A DNA stretch of 62,000 nt from Mesostigma viride (Eukaryota; Streptophyta; Mesostigmatophyceae; Mesostigmatales; Mesostigmataceae), in NCBI GenBank assembly GCA_009746045.1, contig RPFO01000104.1, forward strand, positions 1,432,155 through 1,494,154, in the 5' to 3' direction. Under the pieces are notes generated by a model that saw only the letters and a program-made list of their open reading frames with translations, was not told where the DNA came from and searched no databases. The first letter of the stretch is position 1; the number at the start of each line of letters is the position of its first letter. This document shows, in pieces, positions 21,049-30,254 of the stretch. The position numbers were made by a program, and so were the translations under genes.

Positions 21049-21338
21049 ATGGCGGCGACACAGGCGCCCTGTGTCAACGTGCTCTTCACTTTCAAGCGAG
21101 AGACCGACAAGTTCTGGGTGTACACGCTGAGGCCCATCCCTGAGTTGAAGGTGGACGCGGACACCGAGATCCGCGTGCGGAAGGCGGACACGATGGTCCA
21201 CGGCCCCGACCTCACCAAGGCCGGCTCCAACGGGACCAAGCGCTTTGACAACTTCTTCAGCAACAGAACCGCTAAGGACTACATTAACCTGCTGGAGAAA
21301 TACGGACCCGCGAATGCACTAACAGCTTCAGGTGACAG
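21049..21338 (+). CDS. KilA-N domain protein, exon 1
   Basis: From ATG 21049 the frame encodes a Lys-rich start and then the first half of a KilA-N DNA-binding domain: ADTMVHGPDLTKAGSNGTKR, FDNFFSNRTAKDYINLLEK. The homology stops after ASGD at 21338, exactly at AG|GTATGT, a strong donor site. The rest of the domain (KIVDSVTGGLNEDRGTWIHF) begins at 29318 directly after CGCGCAG. The exon ends in phase 2 and exon 2 supplies the matching single base, restoring a codon. KilA-N proteins are common DNA-binding regulators in NCLDVs and phages. An open frame runs 5' to 20815, but it covers the repeat array and is unlikely to be coding. Confidence 0.8.
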
Positions 21339-21349
21339 GTATGTTTGTG

Positions 21350-21655
21350 GGGAGACGTCTGGGGTCCTTAGGGGGTGTCCTGGAAAGTCAGGAGACGTCT
21401 GGGGTCCTTAGGGGGGTGTCCTGGAAAGTCAGGAGACGTCTTGGGGGGTGTCCTGGAAAGTGAGGAGACGTCTGGGGGGTGTCCTGGAAAGTGAGGAGAC
21501 GTCTGGGGGGTGTCCTGGAAAGTGAGGAGACGTCTGGGGGGTGTCCTCAAAAGTCAGGAGACGTCTGGGGGGTGTCCTGGAAAGTGAGGAGACGTCTGGG
21601 GGGTGTCCTCAAAAGTGAGGAGACGTCTGGGGGGTGTCCTCAAAAGTCAGGAGAC
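21350..21655. repeat. 31-bp minisatellite in the KilA-N intron
   Basis: About ten units with the core gaggagacgtctggggggtg, each followed by tcctggaaagt or tcctcaaaagt. The two variants are intermixed. The period is about 31 bp, slightly longer in the first copies. Non-coding; the gene-like frames across it are artefacts. Confidence 0.9.
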
Positions 21656-21833
21656 ATCCCGACGAACCTCGCGCACACCACCATTAGGTACATGGGCGTC
21701 TGGTGTTGGTTTGGAGACGTCTGACGGGTCACGAATGCGCCTCCCGGCCCTTGGTAGCTGTCGAGCAGTTCTTGGATTGTGTTTGTCTCTCTCTCTCTCT
21801 CTCTCTGTCTTTGTGTCTTTGAGTTTTTAGAAA

Positions 21834-22265
21834 CTATTTAAAACTTTCAATATTTTGGATGTTCGAGCATGTTGTCAAGTTTTTGGTGTACAAGGATTTT
21901 GATGGCCTCCTGTTTTTGGGATGGCCTCTGCGAACTCGTCGCACGTGACGTTTAAGAACTTGCACCAACTCGGTTGCTTTCTCAGCTTTTAGAATTTCAT
22001 ACACGTTGGCCTCATGAAACACTATTGTGTCACCCGCATCATAAGGTTGCGTGTAAACGAGTTTGTTGTCTACGGTGCCCTCTAGACGTGGGCGAGACAC
22101 GCGCGTCACTAAAACCCAAAAACGCTCTTTTGTGTTAGATATCTTGACAAAATCCCCCGTTTGTATAGAAGACAGCCTATCCCTCGAAGGCACTTTAAAA
22201 GTGCGAGGATGCTTTCGATGCATGACCTGCGCATCCACCAATGGCACACTTAAACTGGGACGCAT
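21834..22265 (-). CDS. Small DUF2314-like protein (143 aa)
   Basis: The central part, SIQTGDFVKISNTKERFWVL then VTRV and LEGTVDNKLVY, with AGDTIVF and VYEILKAEK after it, matches the pattern I know from DUF2314-type domains (GDxVK...ERFWVxV...GxVDN...GDxI.F). The carboxyl tail is very basic (KRHVRRVRRGHPKNRR). A (CT)n run lies just beyond the stop. It lies wholly within the proposed KilA-N intron on the opposite strand, so it is either a nested gene or a sign that the interval is an insertion. Function unknown. Confidence 0.65.
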   Translation of the reverse strand: MRPSLSVPLVDAQVMHRKHPRTFKVPSRDRLSSIQTGDFVKISNTKERFWVLVTRVSRPRLEGTVDNKLVYTQPYDAGDTIVFHEANVYEILKAEKATELVQVLKRHVRRVRRGHPKNRRPSKSLYTKNLTTCSNIQNIESFK

Positions 22266-22364
22266 TTTATTAAAAGTTTGACATTTTTTAAACTGAGTCG
22301 CCCACCACTAAGCAAAGGGCATTCACTGTGCGCATTTTCATGTGCTCATTTTCAAGGCGCCCTG

Positions 22365-22965
22365 TGTTAAAATAAAATTCTTTAAGTGTATTGTATTTCC
22401 GAATAATAAAAAGACGTAACAAAATAGATTACTCGCTCAGCGCCCAGCCCCGGACATGTCGACAACGTCGGCCATTGACAGCATTTTGCTGCAACGTGAT
22501 TCAAAGCTTTCTCCTGCGTGTCGGCCTTTCACGCCGCCAAACAGCTTTGACTCAATGCTCCGCTGTAGGTCATCACTGCGAGTAGCTCTGTGGCTTCACC
22601 CAACGCTGAGCAACGGCGTGGGCCTGAGAACGTACCCAAGTACAAACCAACCGAAATACACCAACATAATTCCCAAACGACACTCCACAACATAACGCAC
22701 CGCAACCGAGATCCTCCCCACTGCTTGCCTGGACAAACGGTACGGAACCAAGGTTGCCCACGGAACGAACGGTAATGGCCAGAACCCAAAATAGCCCACA
22801 GCCAGAACCTACGACCCGTTGCCTGACCGTACACATAAATTCCCACTGACCGCCGGCCCAGCAAATAAACCTCACGCGGCGCTGCCGGCTGACCTCCGGA
22901 CTTAGCCAATTCCGAGCATAACCAAATTCCAATACTTTATGTGACTGCGAGCCCACAATATAACA
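22365..22965 (-). repeat. Copy A 3' LTR
   Basis: This 601-bp LTR is the 3' LTR with respect to the coding strand. It is almost identical to 28680-29280; the differences seen are one T in a run near 22490 and one missing A near 22875. It ends with the TG/CA dinucleotides. Confidence 0.92.
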
Positions 22966-22983
22966 CCAGCCCTTTTTTCTTTC
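22966..22983 (-). promoter_or_regulatory. Polypurine tract of copy A
   Basis: On the minus strand the sequence GAAAGAAAAAAGGGCTGG directly precedes the 3' LTR, as expected for the plus-strand primer site. Confidence 0.7.
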
Positions 22984-23451
22984 GAGCAGTCACATCCACC
23001 ACTCGGCCACTTAACCACAACCCACAGTCGACATACATGCCAACAATCCTCACAATATCCACCACCACCCAAGGGTTACTCACAAACACTCTCGGAGACA
23101 GTACGCACAAGACGCTATGTACTAGGGGAGCTCCAACCCCTCTAACTTGGCGCCCATTCACGCCTGCACATACTGCCAGTGTCTGAAGTAAGTCATGTAA
23201 GCAAGCGAGAATACAAGACTGATCTAAACGACCACCCTTGACCCCGGCACACCCACACGACCCATACACATTACAAACCCGTTCCAACCGCACCAGTCCT
23301 CAACCAAGGACACTCCCCCACCAAATCAATTATGGAGCAAATTATCCAACCGTGCCGGGTCACCATCAGTATAGGGCAGGCATAAGGATCACCCCCGGCC
23401 CAAACAACGTTCTCAAATTGGCCACAGGCTAAAATTCCACAGGGTCCAAGC

Positions 23452-24720
23452 TCAAACAACCAACAACTCCCGCAGATCCCCAAGAGAACCTGCCATCACC
23501 ATCCGCAAGATGCGATACTGCTCTCGCGCTGCTGCAAACAGCTTGGTCACCGCGTCCGCCGGGTTCAGCCTCCCCGGCAGATGGAGAACGCTCACCGCGT
23601 AAGACAGCTCCTTCAACAGCAGGAAATCGAGGTCACGCGTCCTGGACAAGCTGTTAAGGATAAAGCTCACAAGCGGCTGGCTATCCGTATGCACAGTTGT
23701 CGTCAGCACCAAACGGACACCCATCCACTTGCCCATCCAGCGCAAGAACTGCTCGAGGTACAGCGAAGCCTTGATACACTCACACACACCACGGCACTCG
23801 TTAGTGTCAGAGCCAACTGCCACACGCCTGCACAGTCTCGAATACCACCCACACAGCGATCCCCGACCCCCTGGGTTACAGAGCACAAACAGACCACCCA
23901 TCCGTGCCCTCAGCTTGGTCAGTTCCCTGCCCTCACCCGACGTATCTGCAAAGCAGTGAAGAACAGCGGGCTGAGAGACCGACAGGCCAGAAAGCACCAC
24001 ACCTTGGCTCTCGGCCACATACTGCCTCACAACCGACGGATGGACTTGCGACAACACGTCATCTACCGTCCTACTCAGCACCACCAGATCGGGCGCACAC
24101 ACTGCCGCCATCCAGCCTAGCTTGCCACGCAGGCGGCTCCACAGGCCCTTAGCACACAGCTCATCCACCGAGCCCATCAGCTCCTCCCGATACTTGTCAG
24201 GAATACCCAGGTGCATCTGATGCCTACCAGACGTCACTCGCAGGGTCTGCACTACACCGCAGAAGACACGCGGAGTCTGCTGGTCCACCACCTGCAGCTC
24301 GCCCACAGGGAAACGCTTAGCGAGATCTGCATAGAACTGATGCAGAACAGCACGGGGTGCTACCACTCGCAGGTCATCCCCATGCAATTGTACAAACAAG
24401 GGACCTGAGGGAGTCTGTGCCACAAACAACGAAGGGTCGTACGGGGATACCTCGAATGTCATCAGCTCAAACAGAGCACGCATCAAAGTGATACGCCACA
24501 CAATCGAGGCACTCTGCAGTCCCTCTATGGCCTTCAACAAGCCCATGAATTCTGCCCTCACTTCCTCCATCCAAAACGAGGGTGTCTGGACCACCAGGGG
24601 TGACGTGCCTTCCCACACCTCACGCGCCACCTCCTCGCTAGAGTTAGGGAAAGCACGCTTGACATCAATAGACGCACACCCATAGTCTCTGCCCTCATCC
24701 AGGAAACCGAGATACAGCAT
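23452..24720 (-). CDS. pol: Copy A reverse transcriptase and RNase H frame
   Basis: This frame holds the copia-type RT palm (SIDVKRAF near residue 22, then SPYDPSLFV, then the catalytic motif LHGDDL at about 109-114) and RNase H (CFADTSG, SDTNECRG, VHTDSQPLVSF and NPADAVTKL give the acidic residues). The catalytic box is HGDD, where copia elements usually have YVDD; both Asp are present. It overlaps the upstream integrase-protease frame by 163 bp in the -1 phase. The homologous join lies near a LAKGEL/YTPGL segment, where one G fewer than in copy B could explain the shift. Confidence 0.85.
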   Translation of the reverse strand: MLYLGFLDEGRDYGCASIDVKRAFPNSSEEVAREVWEGTSPLVVQTPSFWMEEVRAEFMGLLKAIEGLQSASIVWRITLMRALFELMTFEVSPYDPSLFVAQTPSGPLFVQLHGDDLRVVAPRAVLHQFYADLAKRFPVGELQVVDQQTPRVFCGVVQTLRVTSGRHQMHLGIPDKYREELMGSVDELCAKGLWSRLRGKLGWMAAVCAPDLVVLSRTVDDVLSQVHPSVVRQYVAESQGVVLSGLSVSQPAVLHCFADTSGEGRELTKLRARMGGLFVLCNPGGRGSLCGWYSRLCRRVAVGSDTNECRGVCECIKASLYLEQFLRWMGKWMGVRLVLTTTVHTDSQPLVSFILNSLSRTRDLDFLLLKELSYAVSVLHLPGRLNPADAVTKLFAAAREQYRILRMVMAGSLGDLRELLVV

Positions 24721-27413
24721 GGTGATAATCCTGAAGCTATCCCACGCCAGGCCTGGGGTGTACAGCTCTCCTTGGCCAGCTCACTGGTTCCCGAAAACTC
24801 CTGCGACACCGGCCTCACATAGCATACCTCCACCCCAGCCTTTACCTTGTGAGACAACACCATCTTGAGAGGAAGTACCTTGGCCCCCTTGGGCACACTG
24901 TCCATTGGTTCATACACACCATACCCCTGCCACTCCTCCAGCGCCCTGTGAAACGCGCACCACCAGCTGGAGAAACCACTCTGCGTCGACATCTCTAGTA
25001 CCAGCCTCTCATAGCCAATCGGAGAATGTGCAGCGATGTCCCGCTTGGTAATACCGATGCTGGATGGATGCAACAACGCAGGCATGACCAGGTCTACCGC
25101 TGGCGGGAGATCCTTTCCCCACGCCACACCCTCTGTCCCTGTCAGTGCTGCTAGCCTAGCCACGGTGCTTGAGACGAGACTGAGAGGTTGCACTGCCTTG
25201 TACGATTCCAACTCTATCGACCCATGGCCCTCCCTGGTCAAACTAGAGCTCTGGATCACAACATCAGGGTGATTAAGAAATGGCAGCCCCAGAATCGCCG
25301 GCCCATCATAGCCCTCAAGCACGCAGAAAGGAGTGTCACGCCCAAGAATGGTCAGCATCACCTCGCCCACTACCGGCATGCGCACCACCCCAGAAAAGTC
25401 CTCCACAAAGTTCCACTTGGACGGTTGTAGCGGGAAGTGCCTAGCTACCCCTTCACCTAGCAAGCACACCACCGCATTAGTATCCACCTCCAACCGACAC
25501 CCAGCCAGCCCGTCCTGCTGAAAATCCACTAGCTTAGACACCGAGGCTACCTCATTACCAGCCTCCATTGCGACGTCGCCGCCGCCCTCGGAGCCATCAC
25601 CGCCACTCAGTGACTCGCGCCGGGTGCTAGCCGACCCATCAGCGCCATCGGCTTGTAGCCCCGCACCTGCGGTCGATGCGCCAGCATCGCCGGCCTGTGC
25701 CTCTCCACCTGCGGCTGGCCCTGCATTGGCCTCGCTGGACTGTGGTGGCCCTCCTACGGCTCCCTCGCCGGCCTGAGGCGCCCCACCTACAGCCGACGGC
25801 CTGCCCGCCCCGCCGGCCCGTGGTAACGTGCCCCCCGGCTGCTCGCGTTCCGCGATTGCCCGCCGGGCTTCCTGCAGCCGCTCAATGACACGGGCAAACA
25901 TTGTCGCGCGCTGCACCTCCTGACCATCAGCGGAAGGGGCAACCCCCAGCCCGCCTGGTCCCACACTGGCTGGACCGCCATTGGACAGTGGCAACCCACC
26001 ATCCGACGGAAGAGAGGGCGCAGGCTGATCAGGCCCCGTCTCCTCTCTCACCCCCCTTGCGGCCGTCCCTGGGTCCCCCGCCTCACCTCCAGCCTGCGCG
26101 CTGGAGCCCATCGCACCTTCCTCATGGGGCAGGTCTGCTGGCGCACCTAGCCCCTCGTAGTACGGCCGCAAGTGTTTCCACGCCAGTAGTCGGTCGAAGC
26201 GGCGGTCCTCACGCCCAACCTTCGCCAACATGTGGTCACCGTCCACTGACTTGACCACAACAGGGCCCTCCCACAAACCCTGTTCCAAAGCACTTCCCTC
26301 CCGGTACGCCCACACCCTTGCTCCCTCGCTAGGCACGTACACATCACCCCTGCGCAGGTCCATGTCCACCAGCCTGAGGTACCGGTCACACAGCCAATCA
26401 CGGTATGCTTCTACCGCCTCCAGCGGGAGCAGGCCCATCTCCAACCCATGGGGCGTGACGGCTACCTCCTCACCATCCACATGTACCCTGACCATCACCC
26501 TGTGATTCATGTGCTCCTCTATCTGCCTGCACAACAGAGCCTGATCGCGGTACGACAGCGAGCGCATCCTGGCCATAGCACTCATCACAAACTTGGAGGT
26601 CCTGATATGTCTCTCCACTAACCCTTGATGTTCGTGATCTGCCGCACCCGCCACCACAATCTGCTCAAACCCCGGCTCCTTCATGCAACACTCGAACTGC
26701 TGGTCACACTCTAAAGTTGACACCACGGCAAACTTGGCCTTTACCAAGCGCAGGCTGGTGAGCAGCTCTTCCTTGTGCTTGCGTGGCAACACCTCTAGTG
26801 CCTTGAACCTGGAGAACCGCCCCACCGCTAGCACATACTCCCTGTCATCGTACTTGAGCACATCCACTTGCACCGGGCCCCTCTCTAGCACCGGTCTACG
26901 TGCATGAAACTTGTGCGGCTTAGGCACATTGCGCTGACAATGCTTACACCTCTGCCAGACCTCTCTGCACGTCGCCACCAGCTCCGAAAACCCCAGTGAT
27001 GCTGCCCAATGCTCTGCAGCGTGGCCATGACCCAACCGTGTGTGTAACCTCATTGCCATGTTAAGTACACTGAGTGTACCACCTGCCTCCAATGGACATT
27101 GAGACTGTTGTGCCTGAGGTCCCGGGTGTGGGGAGGACCTTCGTACCGGTGGCCCGTCCAGAACTGCAGTGTGTACACCTGCAGTACCTCCTCCAACCCC
27201 CTTCTCCCTCGTTCCCTGAGACAGTGCTTCATCCCCTACTGCAACTGCCCCCTGCTCTGCATGGTCCCCCTCCTCACCAGCGCTCTCATCTAGCGCTGCC
27301 ACGCGAGCACCCAGGCGGGGTGAGCTAGCCTGGGGGGTCGAGCCGTGCTGCCCCGCACTAGCTCGCATATTTGGCACATCACCAGCTGCCTCACCCTCAC
27401 CACCGGACCCTAG
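24558..27413 (-). CDS. pol: Copy A integrase and retropepsin-like frame
   Basis: Following the UGA at 27416-27414, the same frame continues for over 900 codons. It contains an HHCC zinc domain (LHTRLGHGH ... CKHCQRN), the integrase core Asp, Asp, Glu (VQVDVLKYDD; LECDQQFE; HQGLVERHIR), and a Pro/Gly-rich linker. Next comes a retropepsin-like domain with EVDTNAVVCLL near residue 630 and GPAILGLPFL near 692. The catalytic D-T-G is replaced by D-T-N. No protease occurs before the integrase. The first Met-like codon is GTG at 27377, so expression probably depends on readthrough from gag. Confidence 0.85.
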   Translation of the reverse strand, partial: LGSGGEGEAAGDVPNMRASAGQHGSTPQASSPRLGARVAALDESAGEEGDHAEQGAVAVGDEALSQGTREKGVGGGTAGVHTAVLDGPPVRRSSPHPGPQAQQSQCPLEAGGTLSVLNMAMRLHTRLGHGHAAEHWAASLGFSELVATCREVWQRCKHCQRNVPKPHKFHARRPVLERGPVQVDVLKYDDREYVLAVGRFSRFKALEVLPRKHKEELLTSLRLVKAKFAVVSTLECDQQFECCMKEPGFEQIVVAGAADHEHQGLVERHIRTSKFVMSAMARMRSLSYRDQALLCRQIEEHMNHRVMVRVHVDGEEVAVTPHGLEMGLLPLEAVEAYRDWLCDRYLRLVDMDLRRGDVYVPSEGARVWAYREGSALEQGLWEGPVVVKSVDGDHMLAKVGREDRRFDRLLAWKHLRPYYEGLGAPADLPHEEGAMGSSAQAGGEAGDPGTAARGVREETGPDQPAPSLPSDGGLPLSNGGPASVGPGGLGVAPSADGQEVQRATMFARVIERLQEARRAIAEREQPGGTLPRAGGAGRPSAVGGAPQAGEGAVGGPPQSSEANAGPAAGGEAQAGDAGASTAGAGLQADGADGSASTRRESLSGGDGSEGGGDVAMEAGNEVASVSKLVDFQQDGLAGCRLEVDTNAVVCLLGEGVARHFPLQPSKWNFVEDFSGVVRMPVVGEVMLTILGRDTPFCVLEGYDGPAILGLPFLNHPDVVIQSSSLTREGHGSIELESYKAVQPLSLVSSTVARLAALTGTEGVAWGKDLPPAVDLVMPALLHPSSIGITKRDIAAHSPIGYERLVLEMSTQSGFSSWWCAFHRALEEWQGYGVYEPMDSVPKGAKVLPLKMVLSHKVKAGVEVCYVRPVSQEFSGTSELAKESCTPQAWRGIASGLSPCCISVSWMRAETMGVRLLMSSVLSLTLARRWRVRCGKARHPWWSRHPRFGWRK

Positions 27414-27416
27414 TCA
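27411..27416 (-). promoter_or_regulatory. UGA-CUA stop-codon readthrough context between gag and pol
   Basis: The gag zinc-knuckle frame ends CAG TGA CTA GGG and the integrase frame continues in the same phase. UGA followed by CUA (here CUAG) is a well known leaky context used by several viruses and some cellular genes. Readthrough would set the Gag to Gag-Pol ratio. The function is inferred from this context. Confidence 0.6.
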
Positions 27417-28642
27417 CTGCCTACGGCCCCCACTCTGGGCCGCCGGGCACAGGTGCGTGTCACGTGCAAAGTGTCCTGGCTGCTTGCAGCGGTTACACAC
27501 GGCAGGGCCCTGTGCATTGCTATTGCTGCGAGCTGGCATGCTGTCAGCGTGCCTATTGTAGCATGTGCGTGCCAGGTGACCCTTTCTCCCGCATATGAAG
27601 CATGCACCAGACTCCTGCCTCTGTGGCTGCCGCTGTTGCTGCTGCTGTGCAAACTGCTGCTGCGGCTGCGGCGGCTGTGAGCATAATGCGGCTGTATTGC
27701 CTGCTGTGCTGGGGCATAATGCTGCTGCTGTCTCTGCTGCTGCACCAATGGCCTGCCCTGCCACAGCCCACGTCTGCCACCGCGCCCGCCACCACGGGCA
27801 CGGCCTCCACCACGCTGCTTGCCACCGTTGCCTACTCCAGCAGGCTTGCTGTTGTTGACACCGGCAACCTTGCCCGTTGCATCCTGTGGCTTGGCAGAGG
27901 TAACAGTGCTTGGCACAGAGGGTGCAGGGAGGGGCACAGAATTGGGAGCGGCTGGGGGAGGGGCAGGGGCCATCAACCCAGACTCGGTCAGCTTGCCCTG
28001 GGCTCTCAGCTGTGCAATCATGTCCCTCTCCTCCCCTTCTACCAGGCCGGTAATGATCTCTATTGCCTTGGTAAGGTCATCCTTGGCTTGGCCTGCACGC
28101 AGGGCTCCCATCACAGTCTGGAAATTCAGGTCCTTGGCCATCCTCACGTAACGGTCTATCACCGCTGTCTCAGACACCTCTAGTCCATTGAGCACAGACT
28201 CATTCCGCAAATTGCGAAGGCTGAGTAAATCGAGTGAGTAAGGCCGTTGTGGCACCCAGGTGTAAATGCTGCATAGCCTAGAGGTCGTGCCCTCCTTCGA
28301 CTCCAACAACGCCTCACGCAGCTTACCTGGGATGTGACGCCGTTTTACCTTCTCATCCTTGCATGCTCGAAGAGTAAATGCGAGAATGAAATTGTCGCAG
28401 CTCAGCAAACCGGCATCTCGGAAAAGCGAATAAACACTGCTGATCTTCTCACCATGGTCCTTCAGAAAAGCCTCTATTCTCTCTATATAGTCACGCACTA
28501 CGAGCGTGGGTGCGTCGCTAGCAAGGGTTCCTACACGCTTTCGAAATAGTTCTAACAGATCCTTTTCAGCTCGTAGGTCAGCGGCCCATGTCGACGGATC
28601 ACTATGAATTGCTTTCCGTTTTCTCCCAGCTGACGCTGCCAT
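27414..28642 (-). CDS. gag: Copy A gag with two zinc knuckles, in two frames
   Basis: From ATG 28642 a helical capsid-like region runs for about 270 codons (for example WAADLRAEKDLLELF, IIT GLVEGEERDM), then a Gly/Arg-rich linker. The two CCHC-type knuckles (CFICGRKGHLARTC and CNRCKQPGHFARDTHLC) lie in the -1 frame within 27764-27414, the same frame as pol. Somewhere in the Gln-rich stretch around 27650-27780 reading must move by -1, by programmed slippage or because of an indel. The protein would form the particle and bind element RNA. Confidence 0.75.
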
Positions 28643-28679
28643 GTTTTATGCTGTAAAATTACGGCCCCAACCTAGTACA

Positions 28680-29280
28680 TGTTAAAATAAAATTCTTTAA
28701 GTGTATTGTATTTCCGAATAATAAAAAGACGTAACAAAATAGATTACTCGCTCAGCGCCCAGCCCCGGACATGTCGACAACGTCGGCCATTGACAGCATT
28801 TGCTGCAACGTGATTCAAAGCTTTCTCCTGCGTGTCGGCCTTTCACGCCGCCAAACAGCTTTGACTCAATGCTCCGCTGTAGGTCATCACTGCGAGTAGC
28901 TCTGTGGCTTCACCCAACGCTGAGCAACGGCGTGGGCCTGAGAACGTACCCAAGTACAAACCAACCGAAATACACCAACATAATTCCCAAACGACACTCC
29001 ACAACATAACGCACCGCAACCGAGATCCTCCCCACTGCTTGCCTGGACAAACGGTACGGAACCAAGGTTGCCCACGGAACGAACGGTAATGGCCAGAACC
29101 CAAAATAGCCCACAGCCAGAACCTACGACCCGTTGCCTGACCGTACACATAAATTCCCACTGACCGCCGGCCCAGCAAATAAACCTCAACGCGGCGCTGC
29201 CGGCTGACCTCCGGACTTAGCCAATTCCGAGCATAACCAAATTCCAATACTTTATGTGACTGCGAGCCCACAATATAACA
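28680..29280 (-). repeat. Copy A 5' LTR
   Basis: This is the 5' LTR with respect to the minus-strand genes, 601 bp long and followed on its right by the TSD CCCTG (29281-29285). The internal sequence after it starts TGTACTAGGTTGGGGCC on the minus strand; it does not match the usual initiator-Met primer site and I cannot assign the primer. Confidence 0.9.
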
Positions 29281-29317
29281 CCCTGAACCCTTTATATACA
29301 TGCTGTTGTGCGCGCAG

Positions 29318-30106
29318 GCCCCCCCCCAAGATCGTGGACTCGGTGACCGGGGGGCTCAACGAGGACCGCGGCACGTGGATCCACTTCAAGCTGGTCAACA
29401 AGCTCGCCGCGTGGATCAGCGACGAGTTCGCCATCCTGGCGGGGGACTGGGTGGACCGCCTGATGCGCGGGGACCCCACGATGATCGGGGTGGCCCGCGA
29501 CATGTACGACCTGGCCAACGGGACGAAGACCACGGTAACCCTGAACACCACACCCGCTCAGGTGCCAGACGCTGCAGACAGTGTCCGACTGGCAAAGGCG
29601 GAGATGGAGCTCGAGAAGGTGATACTAGCACACAAGGCCATGATGGAGGAAGGGCGCATCCGCCTGCTGAATGCCGTGTCAGCCCAGCAGAAGTTGGTGG
29701 CGGCTAACGGTTTTCTCTTTTCTGACCGCGACAGGCTGTTTCTGAGGGACAAGGCGAACGACATCCTCTACACGGACCTGGTGGGTGGCAAGCCGGCCAG
29801 CGAGGGGGGGTGCAGCAGGTGGAGGGACCCCCTCGCAAGACACTCGAGATCACCACGGTGGCCAGAGAGATGGGGTACCACCTGGACGTGAAGGAGGCCG
29901 GCCAGATTGGCAGAAAGATGGCCCAGAAGTTCCGGGCCGCGTTTCCGGGGAAGGACATCCCAAAGACGGAGCGTTTTGTGGATGGTGCCGTCCGGTCCGT
30001 GAACTGGTACGAGGATGTGCCCGCCCAGCGCGAGCTGATGGAGAAGTCCGTCCAGGAGTTTGTGGACGAGACCCATAAGCGTCCCATCAAGAGGAGGACT
30101 GAGTAG
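29318..30106 (+). CDS. KilA-N domain protein, exon 2, with one-base G-run frameshift
   Basis: The exon starts within codon Arg (AG|G) and encodes the second half of KilA-N (KIVDSVTGGLNEDRGTWIHF, LAAWISDEFAILAGDWVDRL), a helical linker, and a carboxyl domain with ITTVAREMGY, AGQIGRKMAQKF and VDGAVRSVNWY that accompanies KilA-N in some viral proteins. The frame changes at a run of seven G (29804-29810); eight would keep one frame. This is either an inactivating deletion or a homopolymer sequencing error. The stop at 30104-30106 is followed by GGGACGCTGTAAAGCAC, similar to the 3' element after MCP2. Confidence 0.75.
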
Positions 30107-30254
30107 GGACGCTGTAAAGCACTTTTTCATGAGCAAAGTAGCATCGGTTGGACCTTTAAGAGCAAAGTAGCATCGGGCTAAGCGTTCACAAAGCTTTATT
30201 AACGCGTAATCATCTAACTGTCATGTGCTAATAAAAAAAAGAACTCTATGTTAT

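Larger units (their letters stand above)
22365..29280 (-). mobile_element. Copia-related LTR retrotransposon with gag-INT-PR-RT-RH order (copy A)
   Basis: Two 601-bp LTRs (TGTTAAAATAAA...AATATAACA on the plus strand) differ by only two one-base indels and are flanked by the 5-bp duplication CCCTG (22360-22364, 29281-29285), so insertion is recent. The coding strand is minus: gag, then integrase, retropepsin-like domain, RT and RNase H. Canonical Ty1/copia elements carry protease before integrase; here it follows. A UGA stop in readthrough context and two -1 frame changes separate the open frames. Confidence 0.92.
21339..29317 (+). other. Putative spliceosomal intron of the KilA-N gene, containing a retrotransposon
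   Basis: The interval begins GTATGT and ends GTGCGCGCAG, and exact removal joins the two halves of the KilA-N domain in frame. It contains a 31-bp minisatellite, a small minus-strand gene (21834-22265) and a complete LTR retrotransposon (22365-29280) flanked by the TSD CCCTG. Without the retrotransposon and one TSD copy the interval would be about 1058 bp. The alternative is a simple insertion at an AG|G site, but the consensus ends favour an intron. Confidence 0.6.

Noticed and set aside
21350-21655. CRISPR-like array
   Set aside because: Units are contiguous with no unique spacers, and the contig is eukaryotic; it is a minisatellite. The same holds for the arrays at 10247 and 44774.
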